Of a stretch of DNA of 64,000 bases, positions 54,537-63,817 are shown in pieces. The DNA is from Hahellaceae bacterium. Lineage in GTDB: Bacteria; Pseudomonadota; Gammaproteobacteria; Pseudomonadales; Oleiphilaceae. Every line of letters starts with the position of its first letter. The first letter of the stretch is position 1. The notes under the pieces were generated by a model that was not told the origin of the DNA, ran no database searches, and saw only the letters and a list, made by a program, of their open reading frames with translations. A program made the position numbers and the translations under genes. The stretch is from positions 372,001 through 436,000 of the forward strand of contig JACKOB010000002.1 in NCBI GenBank assembly GCA_024234575.1, in the 5' to 3' direction.

Positions 54537-55394
54537 TTAGCGCAGATCAGACTTCATAAACTCTGGTGTTGCTAAGGCACCTTTATGAATCTCGCTATTA
54601 TAGTATTTGGTAACAAACGGCTTCTCTTGCGCATCTTCTTCCCGAAAACAGTGCAAGCCAGCCCCCTTGCCTGCCATGGTGGCGCTCCACCACCCTGTTG
54701 GGTAAACAGGCTGAGGGAAAGGCAGTGTGACCACTTCGCCAAACCCGGCTTTTTTCATATCGACATGTACATTTTTGATAATCGTCGACGAGTGCAATAA
54801 CGGCGACTCGCTTTGTTGCACGATGATGCCGCCCGGCTTTAGTGCCAAAAAGCAATTACGATAAAAGTCGACGGCAAACAGTCCTTCTGCCGGCCCTACC
54901 GGGTCAGTTGAGTCTACGATAATGACATCAACGGACTCTGGGGCAACGTCTGCCATCCACTTAATACCATCACCAAAAAAGAAGTTAGCCCGCGGGTCTT
55001 CGTTAGACGTGCAAAGCTCTGGGAAATATTGTTCTGACAAACGAGTTACCAACTCATCAATTTCTACCTGCCAGGCTTCTTCAACGCAAGGATGTTTAAG
55101 TACTTCTTTCAGCGTACCGCAGTCGCCACCACCGACTATCACCACTTTTTTGGGGTTTTTATGGGTGAACAACGCCGGATGAGACATCATTTCGTGGTAC
55201 AGGAAGTTATCTCGACTGGTGAGCATCACGCAACCATCAATCACCATCAGTTTGCCGAAGGTCTCGGTGTCGTAGATTTCCAGAAACTGATATTCACTTT
55301 TTTCTTCGTGAAGTTTTGCCTTCACTTTTAGCGAGAACGCCGTGCCCTCGTTTTGAAAAACCTCGGTAAACCAACCATCCGACAACGTTGTCAT
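54537..55394 (-). CDS. speE: Spermidine synthase
   Basis: A 285-residue SpeE: WFTEVFQNEGTAFSLK, LMVIDGCVMLTSRDNFLYHEMMSHP, VVIVGGGDCGTLKEVLKH (SAM-binding), and IVDSTDPVGPAEGLF with catalytic Asp. It transfers aminopropyl from decarboxylated SAM to putrescine. GGAG precedes the ATG. Divergent from speA, so the pair supplies agmatine/putrescine-derived polyamines. Confidence 0.95.
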   Translation of the reverse strand: MTTLSDGWFTEVFQNEGTAFSLKVKAKLHEEKSEYQFLEIYDTETFGKLMVIDGCVMLTSRDNFLYHEMMSHPALFTHKNPKKVVIVGGGDCGTLKEVLKHPCVEEAWQVEIDELVTRLSEQYFPELCTSNEDPRANFFFGDGIKWMADVAPESVDVIIVDSTDPVGPAEGLFAVDFYRNCFLALKPGGIIVQQSESPLLHSSTIIKNVHVDMKKAGFGEVVTLPFPQPVYPTGWWSATMAGKGAGLHCFREEDAQEKPFVTKYYNSEIHKGALATPEFMKSDLR

Positions 55395-55603
55395 TTATCC
55401 TACTCCCGTTAAAATTCAGCGCCGCTAATAGTAACCGCTTGACGCGCCGGAATGAAGCCAAAACTCAATGGCAGCCTAGCAATGTGCCATTCACAAGGTA
55501 AATACTTGGGCGAACTTATTTCGACAGCAGAATTAAGCGGCTACAATGGAGTGATAATCTATTTAATAATCTGCTTTCATCTGTCGGAGCTTGCAAATTT
55601 CCC

Positions 55604-57514
55604 ATGCCGAAAACACCGAAACATGATGCGTTGAAACACTACAACATTCCCTACTGGAGCGATGGCTACATCGACGTCAATCAAAATGGCGAAGTCGTTA
55701 TCAAACCACACCGCGATATTGATAAACATTCAGTCAACCTGCCTAAACTGGTGAAAGAACTCGAAGCACAGAATATCGCCCTGCCAGTGTTAGTACGATT
55801 CAGCGAAATTTTACATAATCGAGTGAATTCACTCTGCGATGCTTTCAATCAGGTGGCGAAACAGCACAATTACAAAGGCCGCTATACCGCCGTTTATCCA
55901 ATAAAGGTGAACCAGCAACGTCGCGTCGTGGAAGAAATTATTAATGCGCAGCCAGCCGCCGACCAAGGCCAGGTTGGTCTGGAAGCTGGCAGCAAGCCAG
56001 AGCTGTTGGCGGTACTGGCACTGTCTGCACGAGCGGGTTCGACCATTATTTGTAATGGCTACAAAGATCGTGAATACATCCGTTTGGCTCTGATGGGCAA
56101 TAAAATGGGTCACAAAGTTTTTATTGTCATTGAAAAAGCCTCAGAGCTGCCGCTGATTCTCGAAGAAGCAAAAAAACTTAATGTTACGCCCAAACTCGGC
56201 ATTCGTGTTCGCTTGAGCAGCATTGGTAAAGGTAATTGGCAAAATACCGGTGGTGAAAAATCCAAATTTGGCCTGTCCAGCACAGAAGTGTTGCGCGTAG
56301 TGCAAATTTTGAAAGAGCATAACGCGCTAAACTGTATGGAGTTGTTGCACTTTCACCTGGGCTCTCAGATTGGCAACATTCGTGACATTCAAACAGGGTT
56401 GCGAGAGTGCGCCCGCTTTTACAGCCAGTTGCGAACTATTGGTGCGCCGATTGAAACTGTCGATATCGGCGGCGGCTTAGGTGTTGATTATGAAGGCACC
56501 CGGTCACGTTCAGCCTGCTCGATTAACTATAGTATTGTCGAGTATGCCTACAATGTGGTGACCGCGCTGCAGGATGAGTGCCACCGGTCTGGCGCACCCC
56601 ATCCGAACATTATCAGCGAGTCTGGCAGAGCCATGACCGCCCACCACGCCGTGTTAATTACGAATGTCATTGATATCGAAAGCGTTGAGCCGGGCATTCC
56701 CTCGGCACCAGCCTCCAATTCGCCAGCGTTGCTGCATACATTGTGGAAAGACTACGACAATTTAGACCAGTCCAACAGCCGTCGCTCAATCGTAGAAATC
56801 TATCATGATGCAGCCCATGCCATGTCTGAGGTGCACAGCATGTTCACGCACGGACTGCTAAACCTCGAAGAGCGAGCCCATGCGGAACAAATCTATCAGG
56901 CCACCTGCCTGCTCGTACGAGAGCGTCTAACCAAAGAGATTCGCGCGCATCGTGAAATTATGGACGAATTAAATGAAAAGCTCGCCGACAAGTTGTTCGT
57001 AAACTTTTCTCTGTTTCAGTCGTTGCCGGATGTCTGGGGAATTGACCAGATTTTCCCCATTTTACCGTTAAGCGGGCTAAACAATCCGCTGACCAGACGT
57101 GCGGTCATTCAGGACATTACCTGCGATTCAGACGGGCGCATCGACCAGTACGTTGACGAACAGGGAATTGAATCCACATTACCATTGCCCGAATACCAAA
57201 CGGATGCCCCTTACCTGCTAGGATTTTTTATGACTGGTGCCTATCAGGAGATTCTGGGGGATATGCATAACCTGTTTGGGGACACTAATTCGGCGGACGT
57301 TTCGGTGACGGATGATGGTACCTATCTGATTCAAAACATCATGCAGGGTGACACCGTCGACGACGTTTTACGCTATGTTAAGTATGAGCCAGAGAAGTTA
57401 CTCGACTCATTCCACGAAAACCTGACCCGTACCGATATCAGCGACGCCGATAAAACCAGAATACTGACGGAAGTCTCAGAAGGTTTGCAAGGGTACACCT
57501 ATCTTGAAAGCTAG
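55604..57514 (+). CDS. speA: Biosynthetic arginine decarboxylase
   Basis: A 636-residue PLP enzyme of fold type III: YTAVYPIKVNQQRRVVEEI (PLP Lys), GLEAGSKPELLAVLAL, NGYKDREYIRLALMG, HFHLGSQIGNI, DIGGGLGVDYEGTRS and the C-terminal CDSDGRIDQY. Converts arginine to agmatine. Full length. Confidence 0.96.
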   Translation: MPKTPKHDALKHYNIPYWSDGYIDVNQNGEVVIKPHRDIDKHSVNLPKLVKELEAQNIALPVLVRFSEILHNRVNSLCDAFNQVAKQHNYKGRYTAVYPIKVNQQRRVVEEIINAQPAADQGQVGLEAGSKPELLAVLALSARAGSTIICNGYKDREYIRLALMGNKMGHKVFIVIEKASELPLILEEAKKLNVTPKLGIRVRLSSIGKGNWQNTGGEKSKFGLSSTEVLRVVQILKEHNALNCMELLHFHLGSQIGNIRDIQTGLRECARFYSQLRTIGAPIETVDIGGGLGVDYEGTRSRSACSINYSIVEYAYNVVTALQDECHRSGAPHPNIISESGRAMTAHHAVLITNVIDIESVEPGIPSAPASNSPALLHTLWKDYDNLDQSNSRRSIVEIYHDAAHAMSEVHSMFTHGLLNLEERAHAEQIYQATCLLVRERLTKEIRAHREIMDELNEKLADKLFVNFSLFQSLPDVWGIDQIFPILPLSGLNNPLTRRAVIQDITCDSDGRIDQYVDEQGIESTLPLPEYQTDAPYLLGFFMTGAYQEILGDMHNLFGDTNSADVSVTDDGTYLIQNIMQGDTVDDVLRYVKYEPEKLLDSFHENLTRTDISDADKTRILTEVSEGLQGYTYLES

Positions 57515-57580
57515 GCCCCATGAACAATCCACAATGGGCATACAAGACTGCGCCAATGGCGCAGCAGAGGAGAACAATCA

Positions 57581-57979
57581 GTGACAACAACAGATAACCC
57601 TCTGAAAGTTTTAATCGTTGAGGATGACAGTCAGCTCGCTGAATATCTGACTGACTTTATCGACGATTATGATGCGAGCATTTTGGTGCAGGTTGCCGAC
57701 AATGGTTTAGGTGCGCTGGACTACCTGAAAGATCATCGGGTCGACATAATCATTATGGACCTGATGATGCCGGGCATGGATGGCATTGAACTATGCCGGC
57801 AAGTGAAGTTGATGACCCATACTTGTGAGATTCCTATCATTGCGATGACGGGCTACCCGGCAATGGAAAACATCGACAGAGTGATAGAGGCGGGTGCGTC
57901 TGCTTTTATGGGTAAACCCCTCGAGCCGGAGACCTTACGAGCCATTCTTCGCGATCTCTCCCACGGCCGCAAAATCTGA
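57581..57979 (+). CDS. CheY-like single-domain response regulator
   Basis: A 132-residue receiver domain with GTG start after GAGGAG. Acidic pocket EDD (14-16), phosphorylation site Asp60 in MDLMMPGMDG, MTGY and the Lys in GKPL are all present. No output domain. It lies 48 bp upstream of a hybrid kinase gene and likely forms a phosphorelay with it. Confidence 0.88.
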   Translation: MTTTDNPLKVLIVEDDSQLAEYLTDFIDDYDASILVQVADNGLGALDYLKDHRVDIIIMDLMMPGMDGIELCRQVKLMTHTCEIPIIAMTGYPAMENIDRVIEAGASAFMGKPLEPETLRAILRDLSHGRKI

Positions 57980-58027
57980 TGACGACCTCGACTACCCGTT
58001 GAGCAAACTAACAACAGGAGCGCAGGC

Positions 58028-60595
58028 GTGGCCAAAACAATAACCCCGATAACCGATCGCAGCTTACACACGGAAGAGTTAAGCAGCCTGACGCTTGCCA
58101 TTGACGAACACGCCATCGTGTCGGCGGCCGATGCCAAAGGTGTCATCACCTACGTGAATGAAGCATTCGAAGCAATCAGCGGCTACGCGGCCTGCGAATT
58201 AATTGGCAAAACACACAGCGTTGTCCAGTCCCACGAACACACTAAAGCGTTTTATCAGAACATTAAGAAAACCATTCAATGCGGGGAAACCTGGCAGGGC
58301 ATTATTCAAAACAAGGCTAAATCCGGGTCTCATTACTGGTTGAAAAGTACGATTAAACCAGTGATTGATGACGATGCGATGATTACCGGGTTTATCGCAG
58401 TGCAAACGGACGTCACCTCCGATCATAAGTATTCACAAGCACTGCAACAGCTAACCGAGGTTGCACCCAATGCGCAGATTTTCGAACACCTGACCAGTGC
58501 ACTTCATAAAACCCTGGAACTACGCTGGGTTGGGATTGGAGTGCTGCATTTAGAAGCAAACGTTATCGAGCTTATTGGTCTGTCAAAAAATGGCCGCGCT
58601 GCACCGCTGTTTCACTACAACCTGAACGGCACCCCCTGCCAGCAAGTTATTGAAGAGAAAAAAACATTCTGTGTGGATCGCGATGTTATCGCATCCTTCC
58701 CTGACGACAGCGTTCTTATCGACACCCATGCTGAGTATTATATTGGCGAGCCGCTGCGAACAACCACGGGTGAAGTATTAGGTATTTTGTGGGGCATTCA
58801 TGATGCTGAGCGCAGCCTTTCTCCCATTGAAATAAACCTGTTACAACTTACTGCCCGACGTGCCACGATCGAACTACAGCGGCTCGAACATGAAAAGACT
58901 TTGCAGCGACAGATTCGTGCCTTACGAGCTCTCGGGCATGCCAATACCATCATCTCCAAGGCAAGCAAGGAAAGCACATTGCTACAGGATGTCTGTCATA
59001 TTCTGGTCAGTCATGGTGAATTTTCAGTGGTCTGGATTGATTACATCGATCCGGGAGCAGACGATGGCCTGAAAACCATGGCCGAGGCCCACGCTAAAGA
59101 TTTCACGCTGATAAACAGCAATGAAGTCGAATCGATTAAGGCGATTATTGCGGATAAAAGCGCCGAAACCAAAGCCATTCTTTTAAATAAGTCCGTCGTC
59201 GAATTAAAAACCATACAAGCCATCACACAAGTCAACAACGACCAGACTTACGCCTATTCGGTGATTGCGCTGCCACTCATCATTCAGGGGGCAACGCTGG
59301 GGGTGCTCACCCTGGTAGAAAGAACGCAGGACCCACTACAAAAAGAAGATCTGCGACCACTAAAGCACTTAGCCGGAAACCTGACCTTTGGCATTCTGCA
59401 TATCAGAACCCTCGAAGATAAACAGGCGGTTGAGAAACAATTACGACAGTCTCACCGCATGGAAACTATCGGTCAGTTAACCACTGGCATTGCTCACGAC
59501 TTTAATAATATTCTGGCCAGTATTTTGGGCTACGCAGATCTGGCGGAAGGGCGCGCCAAAGACGATCCAAAACTATTGAAATATCTGGGCAACGTTACCA
59601 AAGCGGGCAACCGGGCACGGGATTTAGTGATGCAGATGCTGGCCTTCAGCAAGGCCAAAGATGACCTTGAAACAGGTCATACTGCAATTTACCCGGAAAC
59701 ATTTATCAAAGAAATAGTCGAAATGCTGCGGGCGACTTTTCCGAAGTCGATCACCCTGTCTGTCGAGATTGATACCTTTGGCACACAAGTGGTGATCAAA
59801 CCCACCGAGCTGCAACAAATTGTGGTTAACCTGGCGATTAATGCCCGCGATGCAATTGGTAACAGGGGTCGATGTACCATACGACTGTATGAAAAAGCCA
59901 TTCTACAGCCAGCCCTTTGTCAGTCATGTCATCAGCAATTTAAAGGGCAGTTCCTGGTGATTGAAGTACAAGATGATGGCAGCGGCATTGACGCAGAAAC
60001 GCTGCCACATATTTTTGATTCATTCTTTTCCACCAAGCATGACGATAAAGGTACCGGCTTAGGGTTATTCAATGTTCACGGTATCGCGCATACCCGAACA
60101 GGACACATCGAGGTGACATCAGAGCCCGGCCAGGGAAGCCGTTTTCGCGTACTGCTTCCCGTTGCCAAAAAAGCATTAAAAAAGCGAGCTGCCGTCTCCG
60201 GTGATAAGAAACCTGCAAGTAAAACGAGACATGATCGCATCCGTATTATGGTGGTTGATGACGAGGCCAGCAGTGCCGGCTTTCTGCAGGAGTGGCTGCG
60301 TGGTCTTGAATTTGATGTCACCGCCTTTACCGACAGTCTGGCGGCGCGAAAGCACTTGATTATTGATCGGCACGAATACGACGTAATTATCGCCGATTAC
60401 CAAATGCCAGGATTACTAGGGTCAGACCTGTTAAGCGAATATATTGGCAAGTATCAGGAAAAAACGGCGATTCTGCTTGGATCTAAAAATGACCGTAACG
60501 TTCTCGAAAACTCGGACGCTAACATTCACTTTGTCGAAAAGCCGCTCAATACTGCCAGCCTGAGAGAGCTGCTAGACGATATTTTGCATACTTAA
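58028..60595 (+). CDS. Hybrid sensor histidine kinase (PAS-GAF-GAF-HK-REC)
   Basis: An 855-residue soluble kinase with GTG start after GGAG. PAS domain (about 25-135; ISGYAACELIGKTHSVVQS), a GAF-like domain (about 150-290), a second GAF (about 310-460), HisKA with His490 (GIAHDFNNILASILG), HATPase (N box NLAINARDAIG, DDGSGID, GTGLGLFNVHGI) and a receiver domain with Asp790 (ADYQMPG). No TM segments, so it is a cytoplasmic sensor. The input signal is unknown. Confidence 0.9.
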   Translation: MAKTITPITDRSLHTEELSSLTLAIDEHAIVSAADAKGVITYVNEAFEAISGYAACELIGKTHSVVQSHEHTKAFYQNIKKTIQCGETWQGIIQNKAKSGSHYWLKSTIKPVIDDDAMITGFIAVQTDVTSDHKYSQALQQLTEVAPNAQIFEHLTSALHKTLELRWVGIGVLHLEANVIELIGLSKNGRAAPLFHYNLNGTPCQQVIEEKKTFCVDRDVIASFPDDSVLIDTHAEYYIGEPLRTTTGEVLGILWGIHDAERSLSPIEINLLQLTARRATIELQRLEHEKTLQRQIRALRALGHANTIISKASKESTLLQDVCHILVSHGEFSVVWIDYIDPGADDGLKTMAEAHAKDFTLINSNEVESIKAIIADKSAETKAILLNKSVVELKTIQAITQVNNDQTYAYSVIALPLIIQGATLGVLTLVERTQDPLQKEDLRPLKHLAGNLTFGILHIRTLEDKQAVEKQLRQSHRMETIGQLTTGIAHDFNNILASILGYADLAEGRAKDDPKLLKYLGNVTKAGNRARDLVMQMLAFSKAKDDLETGHTAIYPETFIKEIVEMLRATFPKSITLSVEIDTFGTQVVIKPTELQQIVVNLAINARDAIGNRGRCTIRLYEKAILQPALCQSCHQQFKGQFLVIEVQDDGSGIDAETLPHIFDSFFSTKHDDKGTGLGLFNVHGIAHTRTGHIEVTSEPGQGSRFRVLLPVAKKALKKRAAVSGDKKPASKTRHDRIRIMVVDDEASSAGFLQEWLRGLEFDVTAFTDSLAARKHLIIDRHEYDVIIADYQMPGLLGSDLLSEYIGKYQEKTAILLGSKNDRNVLENSDANIHFVEKPLNTASLRELLDDILHT

Positions 60596-60614
60596 AATTA
60601 TGCGCTGGCGCAAA

Positions 60615-61325
60615 CTAACAAGCAGCAAAATCCGGGTAATAGCGCTGCGTCATTCGGTTTGTAAAAGCCACCAGATTGGGTCGTTGCTGTACAAACTGCT
60701 TTAACGGACTATCCATGGGTGTATTCAACACATTCGCCAGCAAACCATAAGCCATGGCGTCAATGGTGGTTGGCTCTGCTCCCATCACGAACGGATTGTC
60801 TCCCATCAGCACCGACAGCGCGTGCATGTCCTGATTCACCAAACGATAAACGGTAGCGGCGTCGTGCCTGCCCAATCCTTGCGCGTGTAAAGAATCCTTC
60901 ACTCCTTTTTGAATCAAGCCCGGTACAAAGTTTTTCACAATGGGAGGCAAGGCGCTGAAGAATATCTTCTTCACTTGTGTCCAGTTTTCATCAATCCAGC
61001 GGTTGTAGAGCAATCCCCAGTAATAGTGCTCTTCGAGCATGATAGCCAGTGCGTGTGCTACCGCCTTTTCTCTATCTGACAGGTTCGCATCGAGATCAAC
61101 GGCATAGGTTTTCTCTAAGTACTCGATAGCAAGACGAGAGTCGGCAACCGTGTTTTCACCATCAACGATATAAGGCAGCTTTCCTTTCGGCGCTTTACGA
61201 GGGTCGCCCAACGAGACAACCTCATAATCCAGGCCCGCCATCTTCAGCCAGGTTTCGAGCTTTAAACAGTAAGGGCCAGCGTTTGGTACCCCCATCATGC
61301 GAGGAAACTGATAAAGTTTAATCAT
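60615..61325 (-). CDS. Glutathione S-transferase-like protein (metaxin/Fax type)
   Basis: A 236-residue protein from the ATG at 61325 (AAGGAG upstream). The thioredoxin-like N-terminus LYQFPRMMGVPNAGPYCLKLETWLKMAG and KGKLPYIVDGENTVADSRLAIEYLE place it in the Tom37/metaxin-like GST group, which often lacks classical GST activity. Upstream, on the same strand, is an AraC-type regulator gene. Confidence 0.82.
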   Translation of the reverse strand: MIKLYQFPRMMGVPNAGPYCLKLETWLKMAGLDYEVVSLGDPRKAPKGKLPYIVDGENTVADSRLAIEYLEKTYAVDLDANLSDREKAVAHALAIMLEEHYYWGLLYNRWIDENWTQVKKIFFSALPPIVKNFVPGLIQKGVKDSLHAQGLGRHDAATVYRLVNQDMHALSVLMGDNPFVMGAEPTTIDAMAYGLLANVLNTPMDSPLKQFVQQRPNLVAFTNRMTQRYYPDFAAC

Positions 61326-61380
61326 GGGCATCTCCTTTGTATGATTAATCATTGTCCTTCAAATAGATTTACAGCAGCCA

Positions 61381-62442
61381 CTACTCTGATTCATTGCGTA
61401 CATCAGTCGGTGATTTACCGGTCCACTTACGAAAAGCACGACCAAAATTAGAGGGGTCGCTATAACCCAGCTCGTGTGCAATCTCGTCAATCGGTTTATC
61501 TGTGGCTTTAAGTAACGCTAAAGCTCGTTGTTTTCTCACCTCGGCAAGCACATCCTGAAAGCTGGTATCAAACTGCTGTAGCTGCCGACGCAAGGTTCTG
61601 GATGTCATGTGCAACTGCTCGGCAACTTCTTCCATACTCGGCAGGCGATCACTTTTGGTGGTTAAGCATTTCTTTACCCTGGCGACAATCGATGGTGCCA
61701 CTTGAATTGTTTTTAGCTCTTTCTCACATTGCTGCTCTGCCAGTCGCTTGGCAACCGGGTTAGCCAGAGCCATTGGCTCATTCAGGTAGGCCTTGTTAAA
61801 TCGAAGCTGATTGCAACCGGCACCAAACTCAATCGACTCAACAAAGAAAACCGAATACTGGTCAGCGTAAGCTGGGCGGGGATAAGCAATTCGGCAACGC
61901 CCGGTTTTGATGATTTTTTGCCCGAAGAGTAGCTCATTTACCTCCACTATGGCGACAAACAACGCTTCCACCAAAAACGACTGCAAAGGCCCCAGGCCAA
62001 TATTTTCTTCCAGCTCGACAACAGCTTCGTCACCTTCGGTAAAAAACTTCATATCAATCTGGGCAAAGCGTATCTTGTAGTACTTGATCAGCGACTCGAT
62101 ACCCTCACTTAAGGTGCCACTGCTGATCGCCGCCTGTGCCATCGAACCATGTGTTGTAAACTTGAGGCGAGAGCCGTATTTAAGCCCCAGAGCCGGATCA
62201 CCTGTGGCCTCTAATGCATTTTTTACCAACAACACAAACTGAACGTAAGACAGGTAGCCCTCGGTACTTTCGAGCACCTCACGACGAATGCCACTTGCTT
62301 CTAACAGTTGTTCCGGGTCGGCGCCTTTTTCGACCGCCAACTGAAATAATATTTCCCCATAGTGGGCCAACAACATCGCATTCTGCGCCTGACTAGCCAA
62401 GTTTCTTTCCCTTCTTTCCAATTGTTGATGCCAGATTGCCAC
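61381..62442 (-). CDS. AraC-family transcriptional regulator
   Basis: A 353-residue regulator with an N-terminal arabinose-binding-like domain and two C-terminal HTH motifs (MEEVAEQLHMTSRTLRRQL and IDEIAHELGYSDPSNFGRAF). Resembles the OruR/ArgR-like AraC group. Start is uncertain: GTG at 62442, TTG at 62400 with GGGAAAG, or ATG at 62376. It may regulate the downstream GST-like gene 55 bp away. Confidence 0.85.
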   Translation of the reverse strand: MAIWHQQLERRERNLASQAQNAMLLAHYGEILFQLAVEKGADPEQLLEASGIRREVLESTEGYLSYVQFVLLVKNALEATGDPALGLKYGSRLKFTTHGSMAQAAISSGTLSEGIESLIKYYKIRFAQIDMKFFTEGDEAVVELEENIGLGPLQSFLVEALFVAIVEVNELLFGQKIIKTGRCRIAYPRPAYADQYSVFFVESIEFGAGCNQLRFNKAYLNEPMALANPVAKRLAEQQCEKELKTIQVAPSIVARVKKCLTTKSDRLPSMEEVAEQLHMTSRTLRRQLQQFDTSFQDVLAEVRKQRALALLKATDKPIDEIAHELGYSDPSNFGRAFRKWTGKSPTDVRNESE

Positions 62443-62586
62443 TACGTTTCGCTGCTGGGGATAGAGTGTGCGACAAAAACTTCAGTGATATCAATGGCCA
62501 TAACACCTATCGAAGGCAGTTTTATTGCCGCTTTAGATAACTGATGCTCTTAGATTATCCCCAGTGCCAACTTCCTGCAAGATAAC

Positions 62587-62652
62587 TGTCCGATAATGAC
62601 CGACATAATGTCACATTCTGACCTTAACCATAATAGTACATTGGTACATAAT
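62587..62652 (+). promoter_or_regulatory. Promoter of small RNA copy 1 with 22-bp-period repeats
   Basis: TGTCCGATAATGACC (62587-62601) and TGTCACATTCTGACC (62609-62623) repeat at 22 bp. TTAACC (62624-62629) and CATAAT (62647-62652) are 17 bp apart. Half-sites at 10-12-10 bp steps resemble a Pho-box or another OmpR-family response-regulator site. Confidence 0.6.
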
Positions 62653-62658
62653 TCGTCT

Positions 62659-62749
62659 TGTTGATTTGTGTCTCTGAATAAGTCCTCAACTCTTCGGAGT
62701 TTGGAGACTTACCTTGCTTAAGGGCTGTGCGTTGCACGGCCTTTTTTTT
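62659..62749 (+). ncRNA. Small RNA-like unit, copy 1
   Basis: Predicted 90-nt transcript: 5' segment TTGATTTGTGTCTCTGAA, hairpin with AAGTC/GACTT outer and AACTC/GAGTT inner stems closed by TTCG (62680-62710), linker ACCTTGCTTA, then terminator GGCTGTGC-GTT-GCACGGCC with eight Ts. Conserved with copies 2 and 3. Start inferred from the -10 box. No open frame is conserved in it. Confidence 0.75.
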
Positions 62750-62808
62750 ATCCTCCACCACATACTGCCTCACCTCAAGCAGAGATTAAAGTAAAAACTC
62801 TAATAACT

Positions 62809-63093
62809 TCACTCGCCGCTATTTTTAAACCCTTTTTTCATAACGCTTAAACCTTCGGCTATGCAGCCTAGATAAGATTCGTCGTCATTATTAAAGAACG
62901 ATGAATACCACGCTGAATAACGTGGCAAGACGCTTCGGGAATATACATAGGTGTTTTTCTTGGTATCCGCATCACCTTTGCCTTCGCCAACTCGATAACG
63001 CAGAGGCATGATACAAAAATCTGAAGTGCCAGAATTGATCAAAATATATTCCTTACGACCTAATTTTAAAAAAAATATATATTTTTGAACCAT
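62809..63093 (-). CDS. Hypothetical small protein
   Basis: A 94-residue frame from the ATG at 63093 (MVQKYIFFLKLGRKEY...). A frame extending to 63132 exists. No signal peptide, no known family, weak ribosome binding site. It diverges from the secreted protein gene with only 56 bp between. Moderate to low confidence. Confidence 0.35.
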   Translation of the reverse strand: MVQKYIFFLKLGRKEYILINSGTSDFCIMPLRYRVGEGKGDADTKKNTYVYSRSVLPRYSAWYSSFFNNDDESYLGCIAEGLSVMKKGFKNSGE

Positions 63094-63149
63094 CTCGCCG
63101 ACAGCCACGACCAATGTACTGAAAACCCACAATCGACAGGAGTTTTACC

Positions 63150-63470
63150 ATGAACATACACCACCTTTTCAAAGTCACATTTCTTTTTGCCGCGCTATCC
63201 GGGTCAGTACACTCACTAAACGCGACCGCCACAGAACAACCACCCGCAAACAATGACTGCGGCATGAACACTAACAATTGTCCACCTGAAAAACTTATCG
63301 TTAAAGAAAAATGCGGCTTGAACACGAACAATTGCTCACAAGGTTACGCAACACTGGTCGGCGTTAATGCACAAAGCAGTACCGCTTCAAGCACTGGAAA
63401 CAGCGTTATCAGCGCCCCACCACCAAAAAAGGGTGGTTTAGATCGGGATATTATTCGTCGCAAGTGGTAA
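63150..63470 (+). CDS. Small secreted protein with duplicated CGxNTNNC motif
   Basis: A 106-residue protein, ATG preceded by AGGAG. Signal peptide (cleavage near NATA), then CGMNTNNC and CGLNTNNC motifs about 21 residues apart, then a Ser/Thr/Gly linker and a basic tail (DRDIIRRKW). The paired Cys could form disulfides or bind metal. Family not recognised. It lies between small RNA copies 1 and 2 in the same direction. Confidence 0.7.
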   Translation: MNIHHLFKVTFLFAALSGSVHSLNATATEQPPANNDCGMNTNNCPPEKLIVKEKCGLNTNNCSQGYATLVGVNAQSSTASSTGNSVISAPPPKKGGLDRDIIRRKW

Positions 63471-63536
63471 AGAGTAGTTGTCATAAACGATGCGTAATTG
63501 GGGCCAGAGTGCGAGCAGGCGGTCTTATGACCAGCA

Positions 63537-63602
63537 TGTCCTTTTATGACCGATAGAATGTCAGTTTATGACCTTCTTAATAATGGAACATTAGTACATA
63601 AT
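63537..63602 (+). promoter_or_regulatory. Promoter of small RNA copy 2 with 22-bp-period repeats
   Basis: TGTCCTTTTATGACC (63537-63551) and TGTCAGTTTATGACC (63559-63573), then CATAAT at 63597-63602. The repeat-to--10 distance (38 bp) is the same as in copy 1. The -35 region is poor (TTCTTA), so activation is likely. A further GGTCTTATGACC lies just upstream (63521-63532). Confidence 0.6.
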
Positions 63603-63608
63603 TCATCT

Positions 63609-63697
63609 CGTTGATTTGTGTCTCTGAAAGGGTCTTAAACTCACTGAGTTATAAGACTACCTTGCTTATCAGGCTGTGCTTTGCACGGCCTTTTTTT
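63609..63697 (+). ncRNA. Small RNA-like unit, copy 2
   Basis: Same layout as copy 1: TTGATTTGTGTCTCTGAA; hairpin GTCTTA-AACTC-ACT-GAGTT-A-TAAGAC (63632-63657), in which the outer stem changed on both sides relative to copy 1; linker ACCTTGCTTA; terminator GGCTGTGC-TTT-GCACGGCC with seven Ts. Confidence 0.75.
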
Positions 63698-63745
63698 GCT
63701 CTCGATAAAGCGCTGCCTTCAAATGACAGCCTATCTATCACTAAA

Positions 63746-63811
63746 TGTCCGTTAATGACCGAAAATTTGTCATAAATAGACCTTCTAGAGTAATTACTCT
63801 TATTCTATACT
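63746..63811 (+). promoter_or_regulatory. Promoter of small RNA copy 3 with 22-bp-period repeats
   Basis: TGTCCGTTAATGACC (63746-63760) and TGTCATAAATAGACC (63768-63782) at a 22-bp period, followed at the same 38-bp distance by TATACT (63806-63811). The second unit contains TGTCATAAAT, identical to part of the Pho-box consensus. Confidence 0.6.
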
Positions 63812-63817
63812 TTTTCT

